Positions 47,075-54,055 of a DNA stretch of 64,000 nt are shown here, one piece after another (the first letter of the stretch is position 1; each line of letters opens with the position of its first letter). Source of the DNA: Fundidesulfovibrio putealis DSM 16056 (GTDB lineage Bacteria > Desulfobacterota > Desulfovibrionia > Desulfovibrionales > Desulfovibrionaceae); the NCBI RefSeq assembly GCF_000429325.1, contig NZ_AUBQ01000015.1, forward strand, positions 62,001 through 126,000, in the 5' to 3' direction. A program made the position numbers and the translations under genes. Under the pieces are notes generated by a model. That model did not search any database and was not told the DNA's origin. It worked only from the letters and a program-made list of their open reading frames with translations.

Positions 47075-47368
47075 TTACCACCACCAGCAGCCCCAGAAGG
47101 CCGTGGGCTGGGAAGTGGTAGCCTGCGGAGCTACCGGCACGGTGCCTGGAGTAGCGGAGGTGGTAGGCCACAACACCGTAGGCCAGTTCCAGCCGGTGTA
47201 AACGGAGTCAGGCAGCACGCCCTGGACGCCCTGGGCAGTGGCCTGCGTCTGGATCGTCCCCTGCGGTTGGACCGTGGTGGTCTGCGCTTGGGACGGCAGG
47301 GCCGACCCGGCCAGAACCGCAACGCCCAGGGCCGTGGCGGCCAGGAAGGAAGTCTTTTTCGATCTCAT
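47075..47368 (-). CDS. Small secreted Thr/Gln/Trp-rich protein (family C, orphan copy)
   Basis: A 97-residue exported protein; GGAGG lies 9 bp before the ATG at 47368. Signal peptide MRSKKTSFLAATALGVAVLA ends near LPSQAQ; the mature part begins TTTVQPQGTIQTQ, has VYTGWNWPTVLWPTTS, and ends in FWGCWWW. It is clearly homologous to the products at 51455-51739 and 54895-55173, which are members of the duplicated six-gene cluster. Here it stands alone. A partial sigma-54-like match at 47431-47445 (8 of 11 defined bases) was not accepted as a promoter. Function unknown. Confidence 0.78.
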   Translation of the reverse strand: MRSKKTSFLAATALGVAVLAGSALPSQAQTTTVQPQGTIQTQATAQGVQGVLPDSVYTGWNWPTVLWPTTSATPGTVPVAPQATTSQPTAFWGCWWW

Positions 47369-47660
47369 GTTCGATACCCTCCAAACGTGGTTAAGGGTGA
47401 TGCGGCAGCACAAGGAATTGTCAGTGCCGTGCAGGAGCCGCTCCAGTCCATCAAGGGCACTCACATTGATATACGATTGAGGTTTGTGAAGGGTCACAGA
47501 ATTTTTTTTCAGAATGCATAAATGTCTTCAACAAAGTCGGAATCTAATTGCATGGCTGCTAATAAGAATGATTATGGGAGGGTGTTTCAACTGAAATCAT
47601 GCGTTACGGTGCGACATTGTTATGGTAACAATCGTTATGCTGAAGAGTAGATTAGATTCC

Positions 47661-48797
47661 TCACCTGCCATGTCCGCCCCTGTTGCCTCCACCGCCGCCG
47701 CTACCACTACCGCTGCTACCACTACCGCTGCCGCCACTACCGCTGCCGCCGCTACCGCTGCCGCCGCTACCGCTGCCGCCGCTACCGCTGCCGCCGCTAC
47801 CGCTGCCGCTGCCGCTACCGCTACCGCCGCTACCGCTGCTGCCACTCCCGCTTCTACTGCTAGCCCCTTCAGACCCATCGTGACCGCCACTCCCCACAGA
47901 CTCTCCACCCTGGCTCTTGCCGCCAGACCAAGAATTGGTTTTGTCGGTGCTCCGCCCGGTTGCTGCGTCCCCAGGCATTCCCTCTCTCTGGGTCCCAGTA
48001 GGGGCCGTGTCCCGGTTGTTTACGGCAGACTGACGAGCAGTATGTTCGCTGAGGCCAAGCGCCGTCGGCACGCCCCGCATGTCGCCAAACTTACCGATAG
48101 AGTCCATCATGGCCGACATCGCTTTATCCTGCGTAATGCCTTGCTCCGCTGCCAATTTGCTCATTGTGGCCAACGAGTTCCAGTCCGAGAAGCGATCACT
48201 CATCATGGCGGCCTCGATGACATTCCTGGCGCTGTCAGGGTTTATCCCGCGCTGCTTCAATGCGGCATACGCCTCTGTTCCCTGCGTCAAGGAGGGAAGT
48301 GAAGAGGCTGGAGCCGTTCTGATCATTGACGATAATTCGTCCCGGGTGACGCCGTAGCCATAGCAATCCGCAAGGCGTCCGATAAGGTCGGCCCGCACGG
48401 TGTCGGGCCAATTCTTTCTGTATTGTCCGAGCAAGTTTTTCACTTCCGAATAGTCATTAACCCTACGCTCCAGAACAGATGCCACCTTCATCGGGGGGAC
48501 GCGCTTGGTCAGTCCTTCGTCCAGTTTGTCGTTGAGGGGCTTGTGGGGCATACTCAAAAGACGCGCTTTCTCCATGACGCCAAGAAGTGCCGTAGCTTCC
48601 TCAACATTGATTTTATTTTCGGACTTTAGCGACAAAATGTGCCCAGAGTATGGATCTCCACCGACACCACTGGCTGTTGTTCCAGAAGTTTCTGAAAGGG
48701 AACGCGTTTGCGCATATAAATTACACGCCAAGAGTGGCAGCATGAATGCAGTGGCTAGCGCCGCAGTGACAATGAGTAGTCTATATGGATAAGTCAT
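47661..48797 (-). CDS. Exported protein with C-terminal Ser-Gly repeats, last gene of the ECF sigma operon
   Basis: A 378-residue exported protein. Signal peptide after MTYPYRLLIVTAALATAFML with a cysteine in LLACNLYAQ that may be a lipobox. Residues 30-240 are mostly helical, without a family I recognise; residues 300-378 are a GSGGSGSGGSGS run ending GGGGGNRGGHGR, encoded by a degenerate hexamer tract (47690-47850). It overlaps the end of the upstream CBM48 gene by 17 bp, so it is translationally coupled. It may be an export target or co-regulator of the sigma system (inference). Confidence 0.72.
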   Translation of the reverse strand: MTYPYRLLIVTAALATAFMLPLLACNLYAQTRSLSETSGTTASGVGGDPYSGHILSLKSENKINVEEATALLGVMEKARLLSMPHKPLNDKLDEGLTKRVPPMKVASVLERRVNDYSEVKNLLGQYRKNWPDTVRADLIGRLADCYGYGVTRDELSSMIRTAPASSLPSLTQGTEAYAALKQRGINPDSARNVIEAAMMSDRFSDWNSLATMSKLAAEQGITQDKAMSAMMDSIGKFGDMRGVPTALGLSEHTARQSAVNNRDTAPTGTQREGMPGDAATGRSTDKTNSWSGGKSQGGESVGSGGHDGSEGASSRSGSGSSGSGGSGSGSGSGSGGSGSGGSGSGGSGSGGSGSGGSGSGSSGSGSGGGGGNRGGHGR

Positions 48798-49410
48798 TGT
48801 TGTTTCCAATTATTAGTACTGAATTGCGACTCCCAAAGCCATCATCTTCGCACATTATGGCACTTGGGTCAGGCTCGACATTCATTTCATTGACAAGAAA
48901 AGCATATTTGTGCCGGCCTGGATTCAAGGGTAGAGTAAGAACCCAGGAGCCGTTATCCAGCCGACGCATCTCATTTCCGCCGGGTGTCCACTCATTGAAT
49001 GAGCCAACAACCGCAACAGTGCGGGCTTGAGGTGAGTGAAATACAAAGGACACAACTTGCTTTCCGGACGGATCTTGGCGGACATCGACGGTATTAAGGT
49101 TCACTTTTTCCCGAATGCCCAGCACGAGCAACATGGCAGCTAGTGCGAAGGCTGGAGCAATCTTAAGGGGACTATAGGTTATGGTGCGAGGTGATTTCAC
49201 CCAGTCGGCGAACCTTGCCCATGCACTCTTCCCCTTGCTGGCAACCGGCAGGCTGGCCATCACCATGTCCGTGAATGCGTCTGGGACACGTTGGTCTGGA
49301 AGTTCCCTTAAGGCACATGCAATCTCACGAAGGTCAATCTCTTCTGGAGAAAGGATCCGGCGGCCAGTTCCTTTTTGCTCTTCATCTCCAGATTGATTAT
49401 CGTATGGCAT
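48781..49410 (-). CDS. Anti-sigma-factor-like membrane protein with periplasmic CBM48 domain
   Basis: A 209-residue single-pass protein. Cytoplasmic N-terminus (residues 1-80, EEIDLREIACALRELPDQRV), one helix (PLKIAPAFALAAMLLVLGI), then a periplasmic glycogen-binding CBM48/AMPK-beta-like domain: VVSFVFHSPQARTVAVVGSF, NEWTPGGNEMRRLDNGSWV, PGRHKYAFLVNEMNVEPDPS. It overlaps the ECF sigma gene by 14 bp. Position, topology and size are those of an anti-sigma factor whose outer domain would sense a carbohydrate-like ligand (inference). No zinc-finger (HxxxCxxC) anti-sigma motif is present. Confidence 0.75.
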   Translation of the reverse strand: MPYDNQSGDEEQKGTGRRILSPEEIDLREIACALRELPDQRVPDAFTDMVMASLPVASKGKSAWARFADWVKSPRTITYSPLKIAPAFALAAMLLVLGIREKVNLNTVDVRQDPSGKQVVSFVFHSPQARTVAVVGSFNEWTPGGNEMRRLDNGSWVLTLPLNPGRHKYAFLVNEMNVEPDPSAIMCEDDGFGSRNSVLIIGNNNDLSI

Positions 49411-50071
49411 GATTTTGCTCCCTCAACATCAGACGTAGACGCCCAAGCCCTCTGCTGACTCGCATCTTCGCTCCGCTTAACGTCAGTCCAAGCGCATCGG
49501 CCACTTCCTGCAAAGACAACTCGTGATGGTATCGCAGCATCACCGCTTCCCTGTAATCCTCGGGCAGTTTCAGCACCGCCGCACTGAGACGCGCGGCATC
49601 GAGCCTCTGGCACATCTTCTCGGATTCTTCCGCATAGTCGCCAACCTCCTCTTCAGGATCTTCCTCGTAACTCACAGGTGCGGTTTTCTTCCGCCGAAGA
49701 TAGTCGCGTGCCACGTTCATGGATATCGAATAAAGCCAGGGAAAAAACCGTGCAGAGCCATTAAATTTGTTGATGTTTTGATAGGCTTTTATGAACGCTT
49801 CCTGGGATAGGTCTAATGCCTCCGCTTCAGACCCTGACATACGGAGCATGAGGTTATATATTGGCCTCTGGTGTCGATCGACGATAACCCTATAGGCGTT
49901 GGCGTTCCCAGAAAGTACGGCACGAATCGCATCACGTTCTTGGTGTTCCGCGTCGTTGCTCGTTACATCCTTATTCCTGTGCACGTCAGGCTGTCCTTGT
50001 ATCGAACTGGCCACCTCCCCTGGATTCCCGGAGGATTGACGGCTGGAGGAAGCGAGGTCGGCGGTCCTCAT
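49397..50071 (-). CDS. ECF-family RNA polymerase sigma factor
   Basis: A 224-residue sigma factor. Region 2 is clear: NAYRVIVDRHQRPIYNLMLR, SEAEALDLSQEAFIKAYQNI, ARFFPWLYSISMNVARDYLR; region 4 follows: LPEDYREAVMLRYHHELSLQ then EVADALGLTLSGAKMRVSRG. The first 45 residues are a Ser/Asp-rich extension. The start at 50071 lacks a clear ribosome site, but a relic copy at 53420-53549 aligns from the same point. It is followed by the CBM48 anti-sigma-like gene (14-bp overlap) and preceded by a CBM48 lipoprotein. Confidence 0.88.
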   Translation of the reverse strand: MRTADLASSSRQSSGNPGEVASSIQGQPDVHRNKDVTSNDAEHQERDAIRAVLSGNANAYRVIVDRHQRPIYNLMLRMSGSEAEALDLSQEAFIKAYQNINKFNGSARFFPWLYSISMNVARDYLRRKKTAPVSYEEDPEEEVGDYAEESEKMCQRLDAARLSAAVLKLPEDYREAVMLRYHHELSLQEVADALGLTLSGAKMRVSRGLGRLRLMLREQNHAIR

Positions 50072-50108
50072 AATAAGATATACGAACTGGAGATGAATAT
50101 GGTCACGA

Positions 50109-50489
50109 TCATTCCACCACCAGGACAGAGTTTTTGCCGCCGAACCCGTCGTCCTCCGAAATGATTGCCCTCGGATCATGAATCATTGTCTTCGAGTCAA
50201 TGATCAGCTGGTATTTGTAGCGTCCAGGACCGAAACGCTTTTCCAGTGCGAAGCCGCTTTTTTGCTTGGAAAGGCAGTCCGCCGTTGTGGACCATCCATT
50301 GAAATCGCCTGTAACGCATACAGAATCAGCACCCTTATCCAGATAGCTGAATCTGATGACGGCTTCTTTCCCAGTATCCCTTCCCTGAAGAGGGTGGCGA
50401 GCTGCGACAATATGACAACCGGCCAGTACAATGGAGATGAGCGGAAGTAACGCACGGAGAAGTTTTCTTAGGAAATGTTCTGTAATCAT
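50109..50489 (-). CDS. Lipoprotein with CBM48 (glycogen-binding-like) domain
   Basis: A 126-residue probable lipoprotein. Hydrophobic residues 9-23 lead to the lipobox IVLAGC. The rest is one CBM48/isoamylase-N domain: VIRFSYLDKGADSVCVTGDF, NGWSTTADCLSKQKSGFALE, GPGRYKYQLIIDSKTMIHDP, and the end EDDGFGGKNSVLVVE. The last part is nearly the same as the end of the anti-sigma-like protein (EDDGFGSRNSVLIIG), so the two domains are close relatives. Located 37 bp before the sigma gene; probably part of the same signalling unit. Confidence 0.78.
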   Translation of the reverse strand: MITEHFLRKLLRALLPLISIVLAGCHIVAARHPLQGRDTGKEAVIRFSYLDKGADSVCVTGDFNGWSTTADCLSKQKSGFALEKRFGPGRYKYQLIIDSKTMIHDPRAIISEDDGFGGKNSVLVVE

Positions 50490-50553
50490 GGTTGTAGTCC
50501 GATGCTTCCTGGTGCCTGTCCTCCAGGTGCTGCTGGACGGAGACAAAGATGAG

Positions 50554-50586
50554 GAAGAGACGGAGGGAGCATTTCTCCGTCTCTTC
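50554..50586 (-). terminator. Terminator of small-protein cluster 1
   Basis: GAAGAGACGGAG pairs with CTCCGTCTCTTC (12 bp, 9-base loop). The counterpart at 53993-54025 keeps the stem with paired changes. Minus-strand tail CTCATCTTTG. Confidence 0.78.
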
Positions 50587-50615
50587 TTCGATCATGCATC
50601 ATAATGCTGCATCAC

Positions 50616-51062
50616 TTACCAGCACCACCCCATGTTCATTCCATGGTGCATTCCGCCCGCCATCATGCCCATGCCGCCCATGGCCGGAATGCCTTCCCTG
50701 GTCAGTTGGTTCTGGAAAGCCGCCTGGGCTTCGTAAAACTTCGAGTTCAGGTCGGCGATTTCCTTGCTCAAGGACTTGATCTTCTTGTCATCCGGGTTGG
50801 AGGTGTTAAGCAGGACGTTCAGCTCATACTGCTTGGCGTTCAGGCGCTGCCCCAGGGTGGCCGTCTTGGCGTTGAAGTCCGCGTAAAGCTTTTGGGCGGC
50901 GGCCTGCTTTTCCGGGGTCAGACCGTACATGGGGCCGCCCATCATCTGGGGGCCGCCCATCATTCCGGGACCCATCATTTGGGCGTTTGCCAGCCCGCTC
51001 AGACCGAGAAGGGCCACCAGGGCAAGCGTCAGGGTCAAGGCGTGCATTCGAGAGGTCTTCAT
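50616..51062 (-). CDS. ZraP/Spy-like periplasmic protein (copy 3; cluster 1 gene a)
   Basis: A 148-residue exported protein, last gene of cluster 1. Signal peptide [20 protein letters not shown], cleavage at ANAQ; Met/Gly-rich head ([19 protein letters not shown]), helical core ([40 protein letters not shown]) and a Met/His/Gly tail ending GMNMGWCW. AAGGAAAA precedes the ATG at 51062. It is nearly the same as 54056-54505, differing at a handful of residues. Family role: zinc-binding periplasmic chaperone and feedback regulator of ZraS. The Trp/Cys ending is not seen in the copies at 37570 and 42815. Confidence 0.87.
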   Translation of the reverse strand: MKTSRMHALTLTLALVALLGLSGLANAQMMGPGMMGGPQMMGGPMYGLTPEKQAAAQKLYADFNAKTATLGQRLNAKQYELNVLLNTSNPDDKKIKSLSKEIADLNSKFYEAQAAFQNQLTREGIPAMGGMGMMAGGMHHGMNMGWCW

Positions 51063-51100
51063 AGTCGTTTTCCTTTTGGGTTCAGATTGAATCAGGTGGC

Positions 51101-51403
51101 CTAATACCAGCCGCATCCCCAACCACCGTAGCCGTAGCCGGGAGCGTATCCCCTGGGAGCGTACGCCTGCGGTCCGGGCGCATAGCCGGGGCCGTAATAG
51201 CAGGGACCGTAGTAGCCGGGACCGTAGTAGCCGGGGGCGGGTGCGTACGTTCCGGCCGGGACCTGCTGCACGACCGAGGGCTGGGCCGTGGTGGAGGTGT
51301 CAGGGGTCTGGGCCGAAGCCATGTTGGGAATCCCCGCGAGGGAGGCTAAGCCGAGAGCCAGCGCCAGTCCAACGTTTCTGGACTTTTTAAGTATGGATTT
51401 CAT
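51101..51403 (-). CDS. Small secreted Tyr/Gly/Pro-rich protein (cluster 1 gene b)
   Basis: A 100-residue exported protein. AAGGAG precedes the ATG; signal peptide MKSILKKSRNVGLALALGLA, cleavage at ASAQT. After a short Thr/Gln linker, the mature part is a repeat of GYYGPGYYGP units, then YAPRGYAPGYGYGGWGCGWY at the C-terminus with one cysteine. Closely matches the protein at 54544-54840. Tyr/Gly-rich chains of this kind are usually disordered, adhesive or metal- and matrix-binding; no family known to me. Lies 38 bp before gene a. Confidence 0.78.
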   Translation of the reverse strand: MKSILKKSRNVGLALALGLASLAGIPNMASAQTPDTSTTAQPSVVQQVPAGTYAPAPGYYGPGYYGPCYYGPGYAPGPQAYAPRGYAPGYGYGGWGCGWY

Positions 51404-51454
51404 TTGCGTTTCTCCTTGATTTTGTGCGTTTTCGGCGCGGTTAAAGGTTCTGGA

Positions 51455-51739
51455 TTACCACCACCAGCCGCCCCAGCCGCCCCAAAAGGACGTGGGCTGA
51501 GAGGTGGTTCCCGGTGTCGCGATGGTTGTGGTTGCCGTGGTGCTCGAAGCGGCAGGCCACCACATCATGGGCCAAGACCAGTTGCCGAAAGTTGCGGGCG
51601 AAGACTGTGCGATCTGGATAGTGGCCTGCGGCTGGACGGTGGTGGTCTGTGCCGGGGACGGCAAGGCCGACCCGGCCAGGATGGCCGCGCTAAGAGCCAC
51701 GGCGGCGAGGAAGGTGGTCTTTTTCGATCTTGTCTTCAT
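51455..51739 (-). CDS. Small secreted Thr/Gln/Trp-rich protein (family C; cluster 1 gene c)
   Basis: A 94-residue exported protein; GAGGATATCTGT precedes the ATG at 51739. Signal peptide MKTRSKKTTFLAAVALSAAI, cleavage at SPAQ; mature part TTTVQPQATIQIAQ, then FGNWSWPMMWWPAASSTTAT and a Trp/Gly ending WGGWGGWWW. Homologous to 54895-55173 and 47075-47368. The unusual tryptophan clusters may insert in a membrane or bind sugars; function unknown. Confidence 0.77.
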   Translation of the reverse strand: MKTRSKKTTFLAAVALSAAILAGSALPSPAQTTTVQPQATIQIAQSSPATFGNWSWPMMWWPAASSTTATTTIATPGTTSQPTSFWGGWGGWWW

Positions 51740-51856
51740 ACAGATATCCTCACGTACAGTTTTGGTTGATTTCATTTGTTCCGCCGAAGCCGGGCAAGGA
51801 CGACGGTGAAGGTGGAGAGGGTGGCTTAACAACACCCGGCTCCGGCGGTATTTTTA

Positions 51857-52165
51857 TCACCAGGAGCAGCCGTATCCGTAGCCGTATCCGCGCGGGCCGT
51901 AATGCCGCCCTTGGCCGTAGTATCCGCCCGAGGTGTTGACGTACCGTTTGTAATTCTTCGGCGTAACGTACCCGTACGTATTCTGCTGAGGCGGATACGC
52001 CTGCTGATTCTGCACCACCGATTGCGGCACAGGCTGCACCCAGTTCTGGTCATAGCCGTACATCATCTGAGCCTTAGCTTCCTGGAAGGAACCGGAAACA
52101 GCCAGGCCTCCGGCCAGGACAGCAGCCATTGCGAATCCCTTCAGCATCCGCTTTTGAAAAGTCAT
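51857..52165 (-). CDS. Small secreted Gln/Tyr/Gly-rich protein (cluster 1 gene d)
   Basis: A 102-residue exported protein with AAGGAGGG before the ATG at 52165. Signal peptide MTFQKRMLKGFAMAAVLAGG, cleavage near AKAQ; mature part MMYGYDQNWVQPVPQSVVQN, QQAYPPQQNTYGYVTPKNYK, RYVNTSGGYYGQGRHYGPRG and the ending YGYGYGCSW. The product at 55282-55593 is the same over the whole mature region except the last residues, although synonymous and promoter differences show the copies are not brand new. No known family. Confidence 0.78.
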   Translation of the reverse strand: MTFQKRMLKGFAMAAVLAGGLAVSGSFQEAKAQMMYGYDQNWVQPVPQSVVQNQQAYPPQQNTYGYVTPKNYKRYVNTSGGYYGQGRHYGPRGYGYGYGCSW

Positions 52166-52185
52166 GTTGTTTCCCTCCTTAGTTA

Positions 52186-52422
52186 CTACAGCACGCTCTT
52201 GAGCGTGTTGTAGTCGTCCATGTTGATATCGCCCCTGGCCAGCCTGGTCTTCAGGATTGCCAGCGAATCGTTTCTGTCGGCATCCTGGTTGCCGTTCCTG
52301 GACTTCCCGCAGAGCGTCTTGAAGGCCAGGAGGGCAATTCCGCCCAGAATCAACAACCAGAACACCATCGGAATCCATCCGCCCCAGCCTGATGCGTAGG
52401 GTATGTAGTCGCAGCCCCACAT
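52186..52422 (-). CDS. Small membrane protein with SHOCT domain (cluster 1 gene e)
   Basis: A 78-residue protein: short N-terminus MWGCDYIPYASGWGGW, one transmembrane helix (IPMVFWLLILGGIALLAFK), a CGKSRNGNQDADRND linker and a C-terminal SHOCT motif (LAILKTRLARGDINMDDYNT LKSVL read as one helix-turn-helix). SHOCT (short C-terminal) domains are found on many small membrane proteins and are thought to aid oligomerisation. AGGAGG precedes the ATG. Nearly the same as 55614-55850. It is the only member of the cluster that is clearly an inner-membrane protein. Confidence 0.82.
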   Translation of the reverse strand: MWGCDYIPYASGWGGWIPMVFWLLILGGIALLAFKTLCGKSRNGNQDADRNDSLAILKTRLARGDINMDDYNTLKSVL

Positions 52423-52434
52423 TCGTTTCTCCTC

Positions 52435-52599
52435 CTATCTCCCGTACCCGCCGTAGGGGCCGTAATTGGCGGGGGCGCTGTAGTAGCCGGAGCCGCTCCA
52501 GTATCCGCCCGAGCACCAGCCGGGGCCGCCCCAGGATCGGTACGGAGCGCACGAGGCGACCAGCAGAAGAGCCGCGACAGCCAGAAGAACCTTATTCAT
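52435..52599 (-). CDS. Tiny Gly/Tyr-rich lipoprotein (cluster 1 gene f)
   Basis: A 54-residue lipoprotein, too short for most gene finders. It reads MNKVLLAVAALLLVASC (lipobox VASC), then APYRSWGGPGWCSGGYWSGS and GYYSAPANYGPYGGYGR. AGGAGG lies upstream of the ATG at 52599. The counterpart at 55863-56048 has the same signal region and the same composition with one GGGPGW unit more. It is the first gene after the sigma-54 promoter at 52654-52668. Confidence 0.75.
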   Translation of the reverse strand: MNKVLLAVAALLLVASCAPYRSWGGPGWCSGGYWSGSGYYSAPANYGPYGGYGR

Positions 52600-52653
52600 G
52601 ATGAGCCTCCTTGCGTTCCCTTTTCAGTTTCAACGCGAGATGGAACCTATAAG

Positions 52654-52668
52654 GCAAGCGCCGTGCCA
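52654..52668 (-). promoter_or_regulatory. Sigma-54 promoter of small-protein cluster 1
   Basis: Minus strand TGGCACGGCGCTTGC matches TGGCACG-N4-TTGC at every defined base, 55 bp before gene f. Confidence 0.9.
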
Positions 52669-52760
52669 GTATGAAAATATTAATCTATTTGCTTAAAATA
52701 ATTAACTTTATGCTGTTCTGCCGGGTTTGTGCGCAACCTGGATGTGTTTTTGAGTGCGTC

Positions 52761-52776
52761 AAAAGTATCCACTTTT
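52761..52776. promoter_or_regulatory. Probable enhancer palindrome (box C)
   Basis: AAAAGT-ATCC-ACTTTT, a perfect inverted repeat about 107 bp upstream of the sigma-54 promoter. The counterpart box D keeps the symmetry with paired changes. Confidence 0.72.
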
Positions 52777-52842
52777 TGCTGGGTGCGATGCGTAAAATGG
52801 TAACTTGTTTCCGGCGGCAACTTGAAACGAAGAGGAACTCGA

Positions 52843-53113
52843 AATGACAGGGAGGCTTGCGTTCCATCCTTTTCTCATGCCCAATTCTTCTTCAGCTTTG
52901 CCCCTGTTTGATCGTGGGGGGCCGTAATCTTCCGGTGTGGCATCGCCATGCTGGCCGCCAGGAACAGACTGCGGGAAGGGCGACGCATGTCCCAGAGCCT
53001 CGTGGACAGGCCGAGGTGCTGATTTGGGCTTTGGAGGCCGGAAACGCGGACTTGGATGGGATTTCTAGGCGGGAATCGCTAGGTTCAGGCGTTGGTGGTG
53101 GAGTCTGCTAATA
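52843..53113 (+). pseudogene. Relic of the 5' end of a zraS-like histidine kinase gene
   Basis: Aligns with the first 270-280 bp of the intact kinase gene at 56291: shared stretches include GGCTTGCG/AGCTTGCG, TTGATCGTGGG, TGGCCGCCAGGAA, CATGTCCCAGA.CCTCGTGGAC and GCTGATTTGGGCT.TGGAGG. Frameshifts and stops interrupt it early (a TAA follows ATCGTGGGGGGCCG), and nothing of the kinase core remains. Its upstream region, including the enhancer palindrome, is kept because it also serves cluster 1 on the other strand. Confidence 0.85.
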
Positions 53114-53218
53114 GCCAGCTTGGCCGTTCCTGGCTCCACAAAAAAAACGCCAGGCTCGACGCACTCCTTTATGAATGAAGACGAAGATATGGGCAATATT
53201 ATCCAAAGAGATGGCTGA

Positions 53219-53389
53219 CTATTCTGAACACCTATTCTCTTTCATTTTTAACCTCTCAGGGGCAACGCCAAAGCAGATCCTCCGCGACCGTTTGGCCCAT
53301 AGCTCAGCCGTGCGCATCAGGCGGTCCTCTGGCCAGTCTGGATGAGCTGACCGGAGGATTTTAAGTTGGTGGTTGAGGACGTAATCCAT
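53219..53389 (-). CDS. Small hypothetical protein
   Basis: A 56-residue product, MDYVLNHQLKILRSAHPDWP and onward, basic (RSRRICFGVAPERLKMK) with one cysteine. GGGAG lies 5 bp before the ATG at 53389. No signal peptide. It is in the gap left by decay of the duplicated sigma gene, and I see no relation to that gene. Real coding status is uncertain. Confidence 0.4.
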   Translation of the reverse strand: MDYVLNHQLKILRSAHPDWPEDRLMRTAELWAKRSRRICFGVAPERLKMKENRCSE

Positions 53390-53419
53390 GGAGTCTCCCA
53401 TTTAACCCGGCTGGGCCTC

Positions 53420-53549
53420 TTTGCTGGCCATGGGCACGGTGGTCATATCCCTTTTGTATGGACACATCGTGCCGTTGTTTCATTGAATCAGCCATCTCTA
53501 TTGGATGCCTGAAGGGCTGATCGTTGGAGGACACGCGATCGGCGGTCCT
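53420..53549 (-). pseudogene. Relic of the 5' end of an ECF sigma gene
   Basis: On the minus strand, AGGACCGCCGA..CG...TCCTCCA.C and the following bases align with the start of the sigma gene at 50071, giving IRTADRVSSNDQP against MRTADLASSSRQS. The start codon is changed (ATG to ATA) and the alignment fades after about 110-130 bp. It shows that the tandem duplication once included the sigma gene. Confidence 0.6.
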
Positions 53550-53555
53550 TATGTT

Positions 53556-53762
53556 TCATAAAGATAGATATTGTGATTTGTCTTTCCACTCATTAGTATC
53601 TATGACCTCTGTAAACTCAAGTGGAGAGCATTTAATATTCCATGATTTGCCGCAGGAATGGCATTCAAAGCAAGCAGTCAGAAATTCAACGCCGTAGTCT
53701 CTGTTCATGCCATGGTCACCGATATGCTCGAGCGAGCTTTTACATGCTGGACAAATGAACAT
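53556..53762 (-). CDS. Small zinc-ribbon-like protein
   Basis: A 68-residue product with two CxxC knuckles: FICPACKSSLEHIGDH and CFECHSCGKSWNIKC. This spacing is that of a zinc ribbon. A weak AGG precedes the ATG at 53762. AT-rich compared with its neighbours. It occupies the place where the CBM48 lipoprotein gene would be expected in the second copy of the duplication, so it may have entered by insertion. Function unknown. Confidence 0.55.
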   Translation of the reverse strand: MFICPACKSSLEHIGDHGMNRDYGVEFLTACFECHSCGKSWNIKCSPLEFTEVIDTNEWKDKSQYLSL

Positions 53763-53992
53763 CACATGCCTGACATTGGTATAAGTAGTTTCCTGTGCAT
53801 ATGTCTTCCAGATAAAAAGTAAATATTATGGGTGATGAGGCTTTGCAACTCCATCGCCAACCCTTCTTGTGGTGGCATGGCCAGCATCCGCCTCTTCCGA
53901 GGGGCTCTCAGGTTAAAACCGTCTCACTTCAGTATACGTACCGGAGGATAATATGGTCACGATCATAATTACGCCCAGGAGAATGAAGGGAA

Positions 53993-54025
53993 GAAGAGAT
54001 GGGGGGAGCGTTTCCCCATCTCTTC
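53993..54025 (-). terminator. Terminator of small-protein cluster 2
   Basis: GAAGAGATGGGG pairs with CCCCATCTCTTC around GGAGCGTTT. Compared with 50554-50586, the C-G pair became T-A and an A-T pair became G-C, keeping all 12 pairs. Confidence 0.78.
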
Positions 54026-54055
54026 CTCTTGTGATGCATTAGTATGCCGTTCCAG

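Larger units (their letters stand above)
50554..53113. repeat. Duplicated segment, copy 1
   Basis: Gene for gene and site for site homologous to 53993-56570: terminator, zraP-like a, small genes b, c, d, e, f, sigma-54 promoter, enhancer palindrome, and the 5' part of zraS (here a relic). A 16-bp identity (50097-50112 and 53951-53966) and a sigma-gene relic extend the homology leftward past the terminator. Confidence 0.93.

Noticed and set aside
47431-47445. Partial sigma-54 match (8 of 11 defined bases) 63 bp before the orphan family C gene
   Set aside because: No TATCC box lies upstream; too weak to call without start-site data.
47683-47883. Plus-strand frames rich in Pro/Leu or Ala/Thr over 47622-48302
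   Set aside because: They are alternative readings of the degenerate hexamer tract that encodes the Ser-Gly tail of the minus-strand gene.
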